DNA from: Entrophospora sp. SA101
Taxonomy: Eukaryota > Glomeromycota > Glomeromycetes > Entrophosporales > Entrophosporaceae
Assembly: GCA_958430865.1 (NCBI GenBank)
Contig: CAUDNR010000251.1
Location: 1 to 15,250, forward strand
Length of the DNA: 15,250 nucleotides
Direction: 5' to 3'
Positions 1 through 8,244 of the stretch are shown here, piece by piece (the stretch's first letter is position 1; each line of letters starts with the position of its first letter). The notes beneath the pieces are model-generated. The model was not told the DNA's origin. It searched no databases and saw only the letters and a list, made by a program, of their open reading frames with translations. Both the position numbers and the translations under genes were made by a program.

Positions 1-5
1 ATTCG

Positions 6-43
6 AATTTTACTATGATGCAGATCATCCAAATTTTACTATG
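6..43. repeat. Short direct repeat at window start
   Basis: The 12-mer AATTTTACTATG occurs at 6-17 and again at 32-43, a period of 26 bp. Positions 1-132 hold no recognised coding sequence. The stretch 100-132 is T-rich and ends in AG, so it may be the end of an intron in front of the first visible exon of the transposase-like relic. Confidence 0.4.
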
Positions 44-132
44 TTTTACAACCTCCTATAGATCGGCGGGAAATGTCATGCGACTAATATAAATGTTAAT
101 TTAAATTTTTTTTTATCTTGATTTTTAAATAG

Positions 133-984
133 GAATGTCAATAAAATAAAAAATATTGATGATGAAAAAAGAAATTTGATGAAATCATTTCCATTTCTTA
201 TGGAAGCTGAAGTTGAAGAAGCTTTTAGTGTACTTAATAATACCAAAAATAAATCTATTACTGGTATTTTATTATTAATTAGCAATAATATAATTCAATA
301 TTTATAATATACCTAATGTTTATAATCTTTATTTAGAATGGGTTATGGATCCTTGCATCAATTAATAAGCATTACTCAAAGATGCCATATGAATTATGGA
401 ACATAAATAGAAATAATACTAATGTTGTGGAAGCTTCACATGCAAATATTAATAGAGATGGAACCAGAATGTCATTGCTAGCTGCTATAAACATGTAAAT
501 AATTTAAAAACTTTTTATAATTTCTTATTTTTATTTCAATTAATTAATTATGCTTAATTTTTAATGCTTAATTTTTAGTTCTTCAAAATTTGATTTAAAT
601 CAATGGAATCAAATCAAGATAACAACAAAATATAATGTTTCAAGCTCTTCAAAAAATAAAAGTCAAACACAAAAATATGTAGAATCAGCTAAACGTAAAG
701 GTAATAAATAATTCATGTTTTCTTTATGCTATTCTTATGATAATCCATTTACTATCCAAAATGAAAATAATAGGCAAAATTCATAAATCAAGCAATAATC
801 AAAAAAAACCAAATCAAGTAGCAATTCAAGGATGATGATTGAAGATACAGCTAATATTAATACACAAGCCTCTGAAGATTTATCACAACAAGAACAATAT
901 ATATCATTATTGGAAAAGAGGATTCAATTGGAAGAGAAACTCTATGAAGCTGTACTTAAAAGAAAACAAGTGGAAAGAGAATAA
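133..984 (+). pseudogene. Broken 3' part of a transposase-like fungal gene (four exons visible)
   Basis: Four exons can be read: 133-263, 337-494, 579-700 and 774-984. They are separated by GT-AG introns of 73, 84 and 73 nt. The core reads WILASINKHYSKMPYELW, then NNTNVVEASHANINRDG and SLLAAI. I associate the pattern 'TN-V-EA-HA--N--G--LSLL-AI' with the C-terminal part of large repetitive fungal protein families linked to MULE-like transposons; that is recollection, not a search. A lysine/serine-rich linker and a short Glu/Lys coiled-coil-like tail ending VERE-stop follow. Two breaks suggest a dead copy. Near 346-350 the frame of exon 1 (ending ITEWV) does not join the frame beginning WILAS. 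At the run of eight A's near 808-815 one base appears missing, since the tail frame opens only if the run is one base longer. The 5' part is not recognised and may lie outside the window. A host gene with sequencing errors is the alternative. Confidence 0.5.
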
Positions 985-1324
985 ATATGTTTTGTAATCA
1001 TATAAAATTTTTTTTTAATATCATCACTAGTCCTGAAAATAATAATAATGATTGAATAAAATCTTTATTTTGTTTATAATAATAAACATTATTTTGAATA
1101 GAAACCCAAACTAAGAAGTGTTAAGTTTACAAGAATCTGATATAGTGTCACCGATTAAATTTGGGAGAGCGTATTTTAATTGGTGATAACAATGATTTTT
1201 GTTTTTGCGTGGATCAGAATGAATAGGGGATCAACGAATTGATTTTGGTATTGGCGAATAATTTTGGTTAAAGAAGATAAAAGTTTATTTAAATAAAATA
1301 TTACTATTTTATTTATTTAGTTTT
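985..1324. other. Gene-free spacer
   Basis: This stretch separates the transposase-like relic from the MITE-like element. It is AT-rich and I find no domain in it on either strand. In particular, the missing C-lobe of the minus-strand kinase at 1572-3102 is not found here, so that gene has really lost its 3' end rather than being split by a simple insertion. Confidence 0.5.
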
Positions 1325-1572
1325 CTTAGTCGAAACTAATTAACTTGTAAGAAAGTTTTCCTTAGTCGAAACTAATTAACTTATAACAAAGTTATTAACA
1401 AGTTATTACAAAGTTATTTTACAAGCAAGTCGAATTTGAGCTTCTTCTATACAATTAAATTAATTAATAACAACTTCATTGCAATCTAACATTCTAGCCG
1501 CGATATCGCACTTTAATTGCGACGTAACGTTATAACCGCTAATTTCTAAATAAAGCTAACTAATTTCGACGT
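1325..1572. mobile_element. MITE-like element with imperfect terminal inverted repeats and a duplicated left end
   Basis: The 22-mer starting CTTAGTCGAAACTAATTAAC occurs at 1325-1346 and 1361-1382, a 36 bp tandem duplication. The reverse complement of 1554-1570 reads GTCGAAATTAGTTAGCT. It pairs with GTCGAAACTAATTAACT inside the left repeats, with 14 of 17 positions identical and all three differences being transitions. The interior carries the self-complementary-looking GACGTAACGTTAT near 1520. No transposase is encoded. Length is about 210-248 bp depending on which left copy is the real end. The target-site duplication is unclear. The right end touches the kinase stop codon. Confidence 0.45.
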
Positions 1573-3102
1573 TACATTACTGCTGATTTCTTTTTTAAAA
1601 CTTCTGGTGCAATATATGGTAATACTCCACATATATCATTTTTGTTTGTTGATGTTTGATTAGCTGGGCATGATAATCCTAAGTCTGCAATAAATGACTT
1701 CCATTTACTTTGAAGAATATTACCACTATGAAAATCATGATGAATAATTTTTTTTTTATTAATATCTTTTAAACCTTCAATAATAAAATAAAGAATATCA
1801 ACTTTCTTTTCCCATTTTAAATTTTTAAAATATTTAGTTAAATAATTTTGGAGACTTCCATCTTCCATATATTCCATTACAAATATATATTCTTTGGTAA
1901 TTGGATCTTGTGTTAATCCATAAATATGAATTATATCATCTTTATTATGAAATTTCATATAATTTTTGAACTAAATAATAAATAAAATATTTAATTGCAA
2001 CAGTAATAATTGATAATATTTAAAAAATCTGAAAATAAATATAAAATAATTTACCTCATTAAGAAATTCATCAGAAATATTCTGTGAATTATTTAATTTT
2101 TTTAATGCCACAGTCCTATCTTCACTAGTTCTTCCATCACCACCACTATTTATATCTTTCAAACCATTTAACCAAGTAGCTTTTGATATAGTTGCAAACC
2201 CACCTTCACCTATCTTTTCAATATTTGTCAAATCATTATAAGGAATCCATTGAAGATGATTACTATAATGATACTTAGTTGCTTTAAATTGTGTACTTTT
2301 AATCAATTTATCTAATGTTTTGTTGCCACTAGTCCATCCTTCAGTTAACAACTTTGGATCACATGATTGACACCATGCCCTATTAGTATTATATCTATTG
2401 CAGGTTGGACATTCCCCATAATATTTCTTTCTTTCCTTTGAATATTGATCTTCATAATCTTGAAGACTTCCATCTTCCATGTATTCCATTACAAAGATAT
2501 ATTCTTTTGTAGCTGGATCTTGTGTTAATCCATAAATTTTATTTATAAACTTATAATTATAAAATGTAACATAATTTCTAAACTATATAAAAAAAATATT
2601 GAATTTCAGAATAATATTTAAAATCAGAAAATAAATAGAAAAATAAATAATTTACCTCATTAAAAAATTCATCAGAAATATTCTGTGAATTATGTGGTTT
2701 TTTTAATGCCACGGGCATATCTTTGTTAGTTCTTTTATTTCTACTTACATATTTATCACCATTTAACCAAGTAGCTTTGGATATAGTTGCAAACCCACCT
2801 TCACCTATCTTTTCAATATTTGTTAAATCATTAGAAGGAATCCATTGAAGATAATATTTACTATCATATTTTGTTGTTTTAAGTTGTGTACTTTTAATCA
2901 ATTTATCTAATGTTTTGTTGCCACTAGTCCATCCTTTAGTTAACAACTTTGGATCACATGATTGACACCATGAATAATAAGTATTATATCTATTGCATGT
3001 TGGACATTCCCCATATTTTTCCATTCTTTCATCAGAATATTCATCATTTTTGTTGGTGGAAGTATCGTCATTATGCTTATTTTTATTTAAAGTGTTTCCC
3101 AT
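1572..3102 (-). CDS. Chimeric, C-terminally truncated glomeromycete-type protein kinase (double zinc-ribbon/N-lobe)
   Basis: Three exons join in phase 0: 3102-2656, 2582-2055 and 1970-1572 (introns 73 and 84 nt), giving 457 residues. Residues 1-149 hold a Cys4 module (C33, C36, C46, C49), a glycine loop (IGEGGFATIS, 99-108) and the VALKK lysine K134. Exon 2 carries the hinge (IYGLTQDP...MEYMEDGSLQDY, to about 192). It then restarts with a second Cys4 module (C207, C210, C220, C223), a second glycine loop (273-282) and K310. Exon 3 gives the hinge again, HHD (402-404, catalytic D404, with Arg of the usual HRD replaced by His), HSGN, DLG (421-423) and APE (446-448). The frame ends at 457, lacking everything after subdomain VIII. 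The two N-terminal copies match at about 91 of 106 gap-free residues by hand. Family: tyrosine-kinase-like Ser/Thr kinases expanded in Rhizophagus. Start is the first Met, MGNTLNK, a possible N-myristoylation context. Probably catalytically dead. It could instead be two remnants, with the second starting at the Met at 2489. Confidence 0.8.
2055..2655 (-). repeat. Tandem duplication of kinase 5' module, intron included
   Basis: Exon 1 plus intron 1 (3102-2583) and the downstream half of exon 2 plus intron 2 (about 2453-1971) are copies of each other. Coding parts agree closely, and both introns begin GTAAATTATTT and contain GATTTT followed by AAATATTA. The hinge coding segments after each intron differ at only about 2 of 28 residues. 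The junction between the old kinase hinge and the second zinc-ribbon copy lies at about 2453-2460, between the codons for GSLQDY and EDQYS. Confidence 0.7.
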
Positions 3103-3331
3103 TGTGGTTTTTGTATATTTGTAAAAAAAAATGAAATTTTTTTTTAAAAAAAAATATATTAATTAATATTAAATATATTTAGATTCGGTAGGGAGAGATT
3201 CACTCTTGCAGATCGTATTGTATGGTATGGTATGATGTAATCATACAATGTTACACCGGTGTTACGAAAACATGTAATGTATGAACCCCTATTACTATGT
3301 ATGTAACGTATATATGAATTTTATTTCCATA
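3103..3331. other. Upstream region of the kinase gene, gene-free
   Basis: Immediately upstream of the kinase start (minus strand) are A/T homopolymers and TATA-like stretches (3150-3180). Further out is a run of short GTATG/CATAC repeats (3210-3250) and the 10-bp palindrome ACACCGGTGT near 3253-3262, which stands out for its GC content. No coding sequence is visible. This may belong to the same repeat-derived block as the hairpin that follows. Confidence 0.35.
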
Positions 3332-3435
3332 CATGTATGAAAATGCAGATCATAAATACATACATTTTTATTAAATTAATATATAATAAAAATGTATGTA
3401 TGATTTTTTTCTGCATGTACGAAAATGCAAATCAT
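3332..3435. repeat. Perfect hairpin flanked by a 22-bp direct repeat
   Basis: ATACATACATTTTTATTA at 3356-3373 is perfectly complementary to 3384-3401, an 18-bp stem with a 10-nt AT loop. Outside it, the 22-mer CATGTATGAAAATGCAGATC(AT) at 3332-3353 recurs at 3414-3435 with two mismatches. An outer, less perfect pairing (ATGCAG with CTGCAT) extends the stem. This looks like a small foldback element or MITE remnant. Short frames read through it are not taken as genes. Confidence 0.5.
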
Positions 3436-3524
3436 ACATATGATGCAAGTCATTTAGTCCCACAACTTTTTATGGTCATTTTAAAAAACATAGTAGATCC
3501 GTCAAATTTTTACCCAAAATTTTA

Positions 3525-3790
3525 ATAGTATTTTTCTGCCGTTTATAAAAGGATCAGCAATTAATGATTATTACTATAGGATAAAATACATAATTCTTGC
3601 TGATTACAATTAGGGTCTTCCCTTATTATTATAATAAGAACTAACAAACTATGCTTCGCGTCACAAACTATATGTCTTGTATCACGAATTATGCTTTGAA
3701 ATCACGAATTATTATTATGCCCCGCTTCATGAATTATTGCTTCAGAAGACCCTAGATTTCATATGATTATTACTTGGGGCGTTGATTAAA
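3525..3790. repeat. Degenerate tandem repeat bounded by a 10-bp inverted repeat
   Basis: About five imperfect units of 20-25 bp, consensus near TCACGAATTATGCTT, run from about 3641 to 3746. They are bracketed by TAGGGTCTTC (3611-3620) and its exact reverse complement GAAGACCCTA (3745-3754). No protein frame is supported. The structure is that of a decayed repetitive element. Confidence 0.4.
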
Positions 3791-5154
3791 TGCCAAGGTT
3801 TTCTTTATTTACCATTCAACAAAAATTTATTAATTATAATTTGTTGTGCTAATTATAATAAAAAAACATATGTTAAATTAAAAATAGCAAACATACAGTA
3901 TATTTTACATTTAATTGTTCATTTTCTTTTATAGTTATCCTAGTGAGTTTAGCTATTGCATATTGTTACCCGTTTGGGTCATGTGATTTTATAGTGTTGT
4001 GACACTAAAAATAGTGTGTCATTAATTTGTGATGATTCTCCTTCCAGATATCACGCAATAATAATTTTTATTGGCTTGGAGACCATTACGCAATTTGAAA
4101 ACAAAATAAATTTATGGTGTAATGTTAATATGTATATGGTCATGCTTATCATAAATGTTTGGAACTTTATAAAAAGAGTGATGTCTCATGTAAATCCTTA
4201 TGTAATAATAATAGGCTAGAAAAAGATAATGGTTAGTGATAATTTGTTTACTTAATGAAGTATTAATATTAAATGAATGAGATTTACAACATGCTTTAAT
4301 ATTAGTAAAATTTTAAATAAACATTCAACAAAAATGCATGATTTTGAGCCTACTAAAGATAGGAACTGCAATTAGCCGCAATTCAATTTTTATATGCCGT
4401 AATTAATCGAGGAGCCATCATTAGAGCCTACAATATTAATATACTTACATTGATCACTAAAGCTTGAAATATAGCTCCTATGTAACCCTTCAAAAGCGAT
4501 TTAATCATTTGATCACTTTTCACACACATACTGAGAACCTGAGAACATAGAAAGCAAAATACACACGTTAAAAAAATGTATCTTAGGTTAAACAAGTTTT
4601 TGTGCGCAGTCACGCCCTATTTTCTATTCTAAATTCAATTGAAATCACATATTTCACAACATAAAAATGATCAACAATCGATTTTGTCACATGCGATAAA
4701 AACGATGTCGCGATATCAATGGATTCTTACAAATAAACGTCAATAATACTATATCAATGGTTTCTCGATTGTTGAGCAATAGCCGGGCATTTTCAACAAT
4801 AGCATAATGTGAAATATAATTTAGAAATATCAATCTTTGTCACAAAAGCCTGGACAATCTATTATAAAAAAGATTCAGCAATAAATTAGAGATATATATA
4901 AAAAGAGAAGTTATAGCAAGTATATATATATAAAAAAAATTATAAGCCTAATTATTATGACTATTGTATAATAATTTATTTGTAAAATAAAATTTGGGAT
5001 GATGGATCATTACGTTTATGTATAACAATAACATTTCTATAATAGGTGAAAAAGATCTTAATAACAAGTAAAAAACCTGATGACATTTTAAAAATGAAAA
5101 TATATAAATCCTTGCGAAGGATATAAATTTTTTTTTAATCATTATTATTTAAAA
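3791..5154. other. Gene-free AT-rich spacer
   Basis: I find no recognisable gene on either strand. Frames of 60-67 codons (4016-4219 plus, 4428-4613 minus, 4948-5142 minus) have no domain, no splice context and low-complexity or membrane-like composition expected from AT-rich DNA. The segment 4649-4817 contains two nested inverted repeats, listed separately. The last 100 bp before 5155 is the likely promoter and 5' leader of the membrane-protein gene. Confidence 0.45.
4649..4817. repeat. Nested inverted repeats, possible decayed foldback element
   Basis: ATATTTCACA at 4649-4658 pairs exactly with TGTGAAATAT at 4808-4817. Inside it, TCAACAATCGA at 4671-4681 pairs exactly with TCGATTGTTGA at 4765-4775. 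The two pairs are co-linear, as in a worn terminal inverted repeat about 30-50 bp long with an indel on the right side. AT-rich context makes chance pairing of the 10-mer possible; the 11-mer with its GC core is stronger. Confidence 0.35.
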
Positions 5155-6943
5155 ATGAAAAAATTGGGTTTTTTTTTTAAAAAGCTAGTAGGTTATAATT
5201 AATAAATTATTTAAACAATAAAAATAAGTAAATAAAATATTGATTATTTTTAATTTATTTTTTAATTTTAGTGGTCAAATATAATAAGCAATAAATGGTC
5301 AGGGTTATTTATAGCATGTGCTATACTACAAGCAGTATCAATTTGTGTTGTACAGTACTTTATATTGATGTCAAATTATCAAGATACCAAGATTATAGAT
5401 TATATTATAAATAACAATAATAATAGTAGCAGTATTAGCAGTAATATTGTTGATATTGATTCAACAAGTATTGATTTAGATCCTTTAGAAAGTATAAAAG
5501 ATCGAGGCACAAGGATTGTAATTGAGAATGGATTTCTTGCATGTTTTCAGATATTTTTACTTTGTCTTTGTATAGATGCTGTAAGTAAATAAATCGAAAA
5601 TATTATTTACAACAAATGAAATTTAAAATTTTTTAATTTTTAATTTTTAATTTTTTAATTTTAGATTTATAATTATGACTATATTGAATTGATAGCAATT
5701 ATATTAATAAATCTTTTGATAACAGCTTACTCAATAGTCGCATTAGTTGAGAATTATATTTGGTTGGACAAAATATTTGACACTGTTAGCAAATATAATG
5801 ATAATAATCTCAATAGTATTGAAATTAATTCCAACTCGAAGATATTTACTATAATACAATCATCAATATTAGTATTCTCTGCAACGTTGTTTAAAATATT
5901 TGGATATAGACTATATAAAGAGTTTGAATGGTATAATTACCAAAGAACTGGGGCTAGTTGGAAAATGCAAAGTATGACGATCACGTATAATTCATTTATG
6001 AAAAGCAATTTAATAATTTAATTAATTTCTTTTTTTTTTGGGGGATAAAATGAAGCGATCCATAAGATTTATGTTTCGTTTATTCTAGTTTTAAAATTAG
6101 ATTTGTTTTTTGCTTGGGGATTTTCAATATATTATACTTATCTAAGTTATAAATATTGGAATAGATTGCAATATGACTATCCAATTGCAACAACTATTTT
6201 TTTGACTTGCATAGTTGCATTATTTCCATTAAATATTTTGATAATATATCTTGCGGTAAGGATATTTTTTTTTGATTTAATTTTAAATTTAAATCTTCTA
6301 AGTTTGTTTTTTTTTATTTTAGTTGAAAAAAGAAAATAGATTTTTAATGTTTATATCCTTATTATATTGGGCAGCTATACCTGGATTTTATGTATTAGCT
6401 TATTTACAGAATCCAATATTTCCATGGGCTGATTTTCGTCAAGATCCAAGCAAATATTGGTATTTTTTTATATGCCTATGTATGTATATATCTAATTTAA
6501 CATCAAGAAGAAAATATCATCAAATGATTTTTATTAAATATTATCAAATGATTTTTACTAAATATTATTAATTTATTTATTTTTAGTATTTGCATCAATT
6601 ACATTAACAACGGTAATTATTGTTGTTATTAATACTATTATTGATCATCATCATTATTATTATCATCTCATATATATATTTTTTTTTGTTGAAAGACGAC
6701 TTTAATTCTTGGAATTTTTGTGTTTGCCACCTTTAAATCGGGATTGAAAGATAAAAGTAAATTAATTAATTATTAATAAACTGATTATTAAATTAATTAT
6801 TATTATTAATTTTAAATTTTTTTGCTACAGTTGAAAAATCTGAAAAAGCACCAAAAAAATATAATACAGGTAGATTCCCAATTGATGACGATGACGACGA
6901 ATATGAGTTTTCATATAGTGAAGATAATCATTTTATTAAATAA
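5155..6943 (+). CDS. Multi-pass membrane protein of UPF0658 (Golgi membrane) type
   Basis: Eight exons stay in frame: 5155-5187, 5272-5580, 5665-5971, 6056-6255, 6323-6479, 6587-6612, 6696-6756 and 6831-6943, giving 401 residues. Introns are 84, 84, 84, 67, 107, 83 and 74 nt. The family signature is GYRLYKEFEWYNYQRTGASWKMQ-like (194-216, split here for length), followed by LKLDLFFAWG (229-238). I recall these as hallmarks of UPF0658 Golgi apparatus membrane proteins of fungi. About eight hydrophobic segments are visible, the first near residues 18-40. The last exon encodes a charged tail with five Asp in a row (383-387). Between the first and second segments is an Asn/Ser-rich loop. The biochemical role of the family is unknown to me. 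The start exon (MKKLGFFFKKL) is the weakest part: it fits phase and intron length but another start further upstream is possible. The acceptor at 6055 (AAG) lacks an immediate pyrimidine tract but restores the conserved frame. Confidence 0.65.
6519..6566. repeat. 24-bp tandem duplication inside intron 5 of the membrane-protein gene
   Basis: ATCAAATGATTTTTATTAAA(TATT) at 6519-6542 is repeated at 6543-6566 with one mismatch. It explains why this intron (6480-6586, 107 nt) is longer than the other introns of the gene (67-84 nt). Confidence 0.6.
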
Positions 6944-7090
6944 TTATTGGTGATAATATTAAATTTTGGCGAATATGATATTTATTTATTTAAATTGTTC
7001 ATTTTGATAATTTCTAACTCATTTAATAAATTCTATGATTTTGCTATTAAATTATTAATATATGCGGATTTTTTAAATTTTTGTAAAATA
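6944..7090. other. 3' flank of the membrane-protein gene
   Basis: AT-rich DNA between the stop codon at 6943 and the first unit of the tandem array. It presumably holds the 3' UTR and polyadenylation site; AATAAA occurs near 7025. Nothing coding is seen. Confidence 0.35.
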
Positions 7091-7655
7091 GAACCTTTAC
7101 AAAAAAACTTTTTACTAATATAAATGAAAAAAAACTCTTTGATAGACCATTAATTGGGTGTTTATAAATACAATTGCGGAAAGATTATTCCCATGGCTTG
7201 TTTGGTTATTGAGCATTTTACATTTTTCCATTGTTTATAGTAAAATCAATAAAATTGATAACTTTGAACCTTTATAAAAAAATTTTTTTACTTATAAACT
7301 CTGATAGGCTATTGATTGAGTGTTTGGAAATACAATTGTGGAAAAGATTATTCACACAGCTTGCTTGATTATCAAGCCTTTACATTTTAAAGTTTATCTA
7401 AACTTCCATTTTTTATAGTAAAACCAAATAAAATTGATAACTTTGAACTTTTACAAAAAAATTGTTTACTAATATAAATAAAAAAAACTCTGATAGGCTA
7501 TTGATTGAGTGTTTGGAAATACAATTGTGGAAAAGATTATTCCCACAGCTTGCTTGATTATCAAACCTTTACATTTCAAAGTTTATCTAAATTTCCATTG
7601 TTTATTTGGCAGAAAGATTATTCCTCCGGATTGCCTGGTTATCAAGCCTTTCTGA
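7091..7655. repeat. Tandem array, about 3.3 copies of a 175-180 bp unit
   Basis: Units start with GAACCTTTA or GAACTTTTAC at 7091, 7266 and 7445. Each contains a shared block: CTCTGATAGGCTATTGATTG (first copy CTTTGATAGACCATTAATTG), then GTGTTTGGAAATACAATTG, then GAAAGATTATTCCCA/CAC and a TTGCTTGATTATCAAGCC-like segment. A fourth, partial copy of the GAAAGATTATTCC...TTATCAAGCC block lies at about 7608-7655. Units 2 and 3 are closer to each other than to unit 1, suggesting stepwise duplication. There is no open frame across the array. It could be a minisatellite or repeated pieces of a transposon end. Confidence 0.7.
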
Positions 7656-8244
7656 ATTGTCCACCTAATATATAAGTATGCGAAGAATTAATTTTTACTA
7701 TTGCAAAATCCTTTTTCAGAACCTATCCAATCATATGGCGATAAAAAATTTGATGTCTTGTTAGTAGAAAAACTTGGAAATTCAAAAGTAGTTTTCCCAT
7801 CACTTATAAAATATATATATTAATTGTTATAATATTTCTTTAAAATAAATAAAAGATTATTGAGGGATGATTCTTTAAACTTGCAGGTTATTGATGATTG
7901 CACATATGTATCAATAATTACATTATTATAATTATTGGAAAATCTTATTTTTGTCTCTATTAAAGAAAATGAATTAAATGAATTATATTTTACTTGAGAT
8001 GATACTTTATCAAAAGAAAAATATTCATATTTAGGACCTGACTTGTTTGCCACATCCCAATGAATATATACAAACAAAAAAGAAGGGAAGATGGTCCCAT
8101 CCCTCATCTCCTTGGTTTGAACATTAAAGAAAATGCAGAATATCTTTGTGGTAAAATATGTTACATTTCCACTTAATTTAGGGTAAATATATTTATTCTA
8201 TTAATGTAAAGAAAATATATATATTAAGTTCATAATTTTTTTTA
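7656..8244. other. Unassigned region with two possible gene scraps facing each other
   Basis: On the plus strand a pyrimidine tract ending TTTTTCAG at 7719 is followed by a 33-codon frame (7722-7823, PIQSYGDKKFDVLLVEKLGN...) that looks like a last exon but has no visible partner exon. On the minus strand a frame from 8107 to 7820 (95 codons) is described separately. I recognise neither. The region lies between a tandem array and a RecQ relic, so both may be debris. Confidence 0.3.
7820..8107 (-). CDS. Hypothetical 95-residue frame, doubtful
   Basis: This minus-strand frame encodes MRDGTIFPSFLFVYIHWDVA and a further 75 residues rich in Ser, Asn, Phe and Lys. It remains open upstream of the Met for about 30 more codons (to a TAG near 8197), reading ...YPKLSGNVTYFTTKIFC.... 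That TAG sits in a possible splice-acceptor context (TAATAG), so it could be the last exon of a decayed gene. No domain, signal peptide or conserved motif is recognised. An open stretch of about 125 codons is longer than expected in such AT-rich DNA, which is the only argument for it. Confidence 0.2.
   Translation of the reverse strand: MRDGTIFPSFLFVYIHWDVANKSGPKYEYFSFDKVSSQVKYNSFNSFSLIETKIRFSNNYNNVIIDTYVQSSITCKFKESSLNNLLFILKKYYNN

Noticed and set aside
76..285. Minus-strand 69-codon frame
   Set aside because: It is the complement of the first visible exon of the plus-strand relic and has only low-complexity, hydrophobic composition.
2949..3525. Plus-strand frames at 2949-3134 and 3337-3525
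   Set aside because: The first is antisense to the kinase 5' exon; the second runs through the hairpin and its direct repeats. Neither has a domain.
4016..5142. Frames of 60-67 codons at 4016-4219 (+), 4428-4613 (-) and 4948-5142 (-)
   Set aside because: No motif, splice context or family resemblance; lengths are expected by chance in AT-rich DNA.
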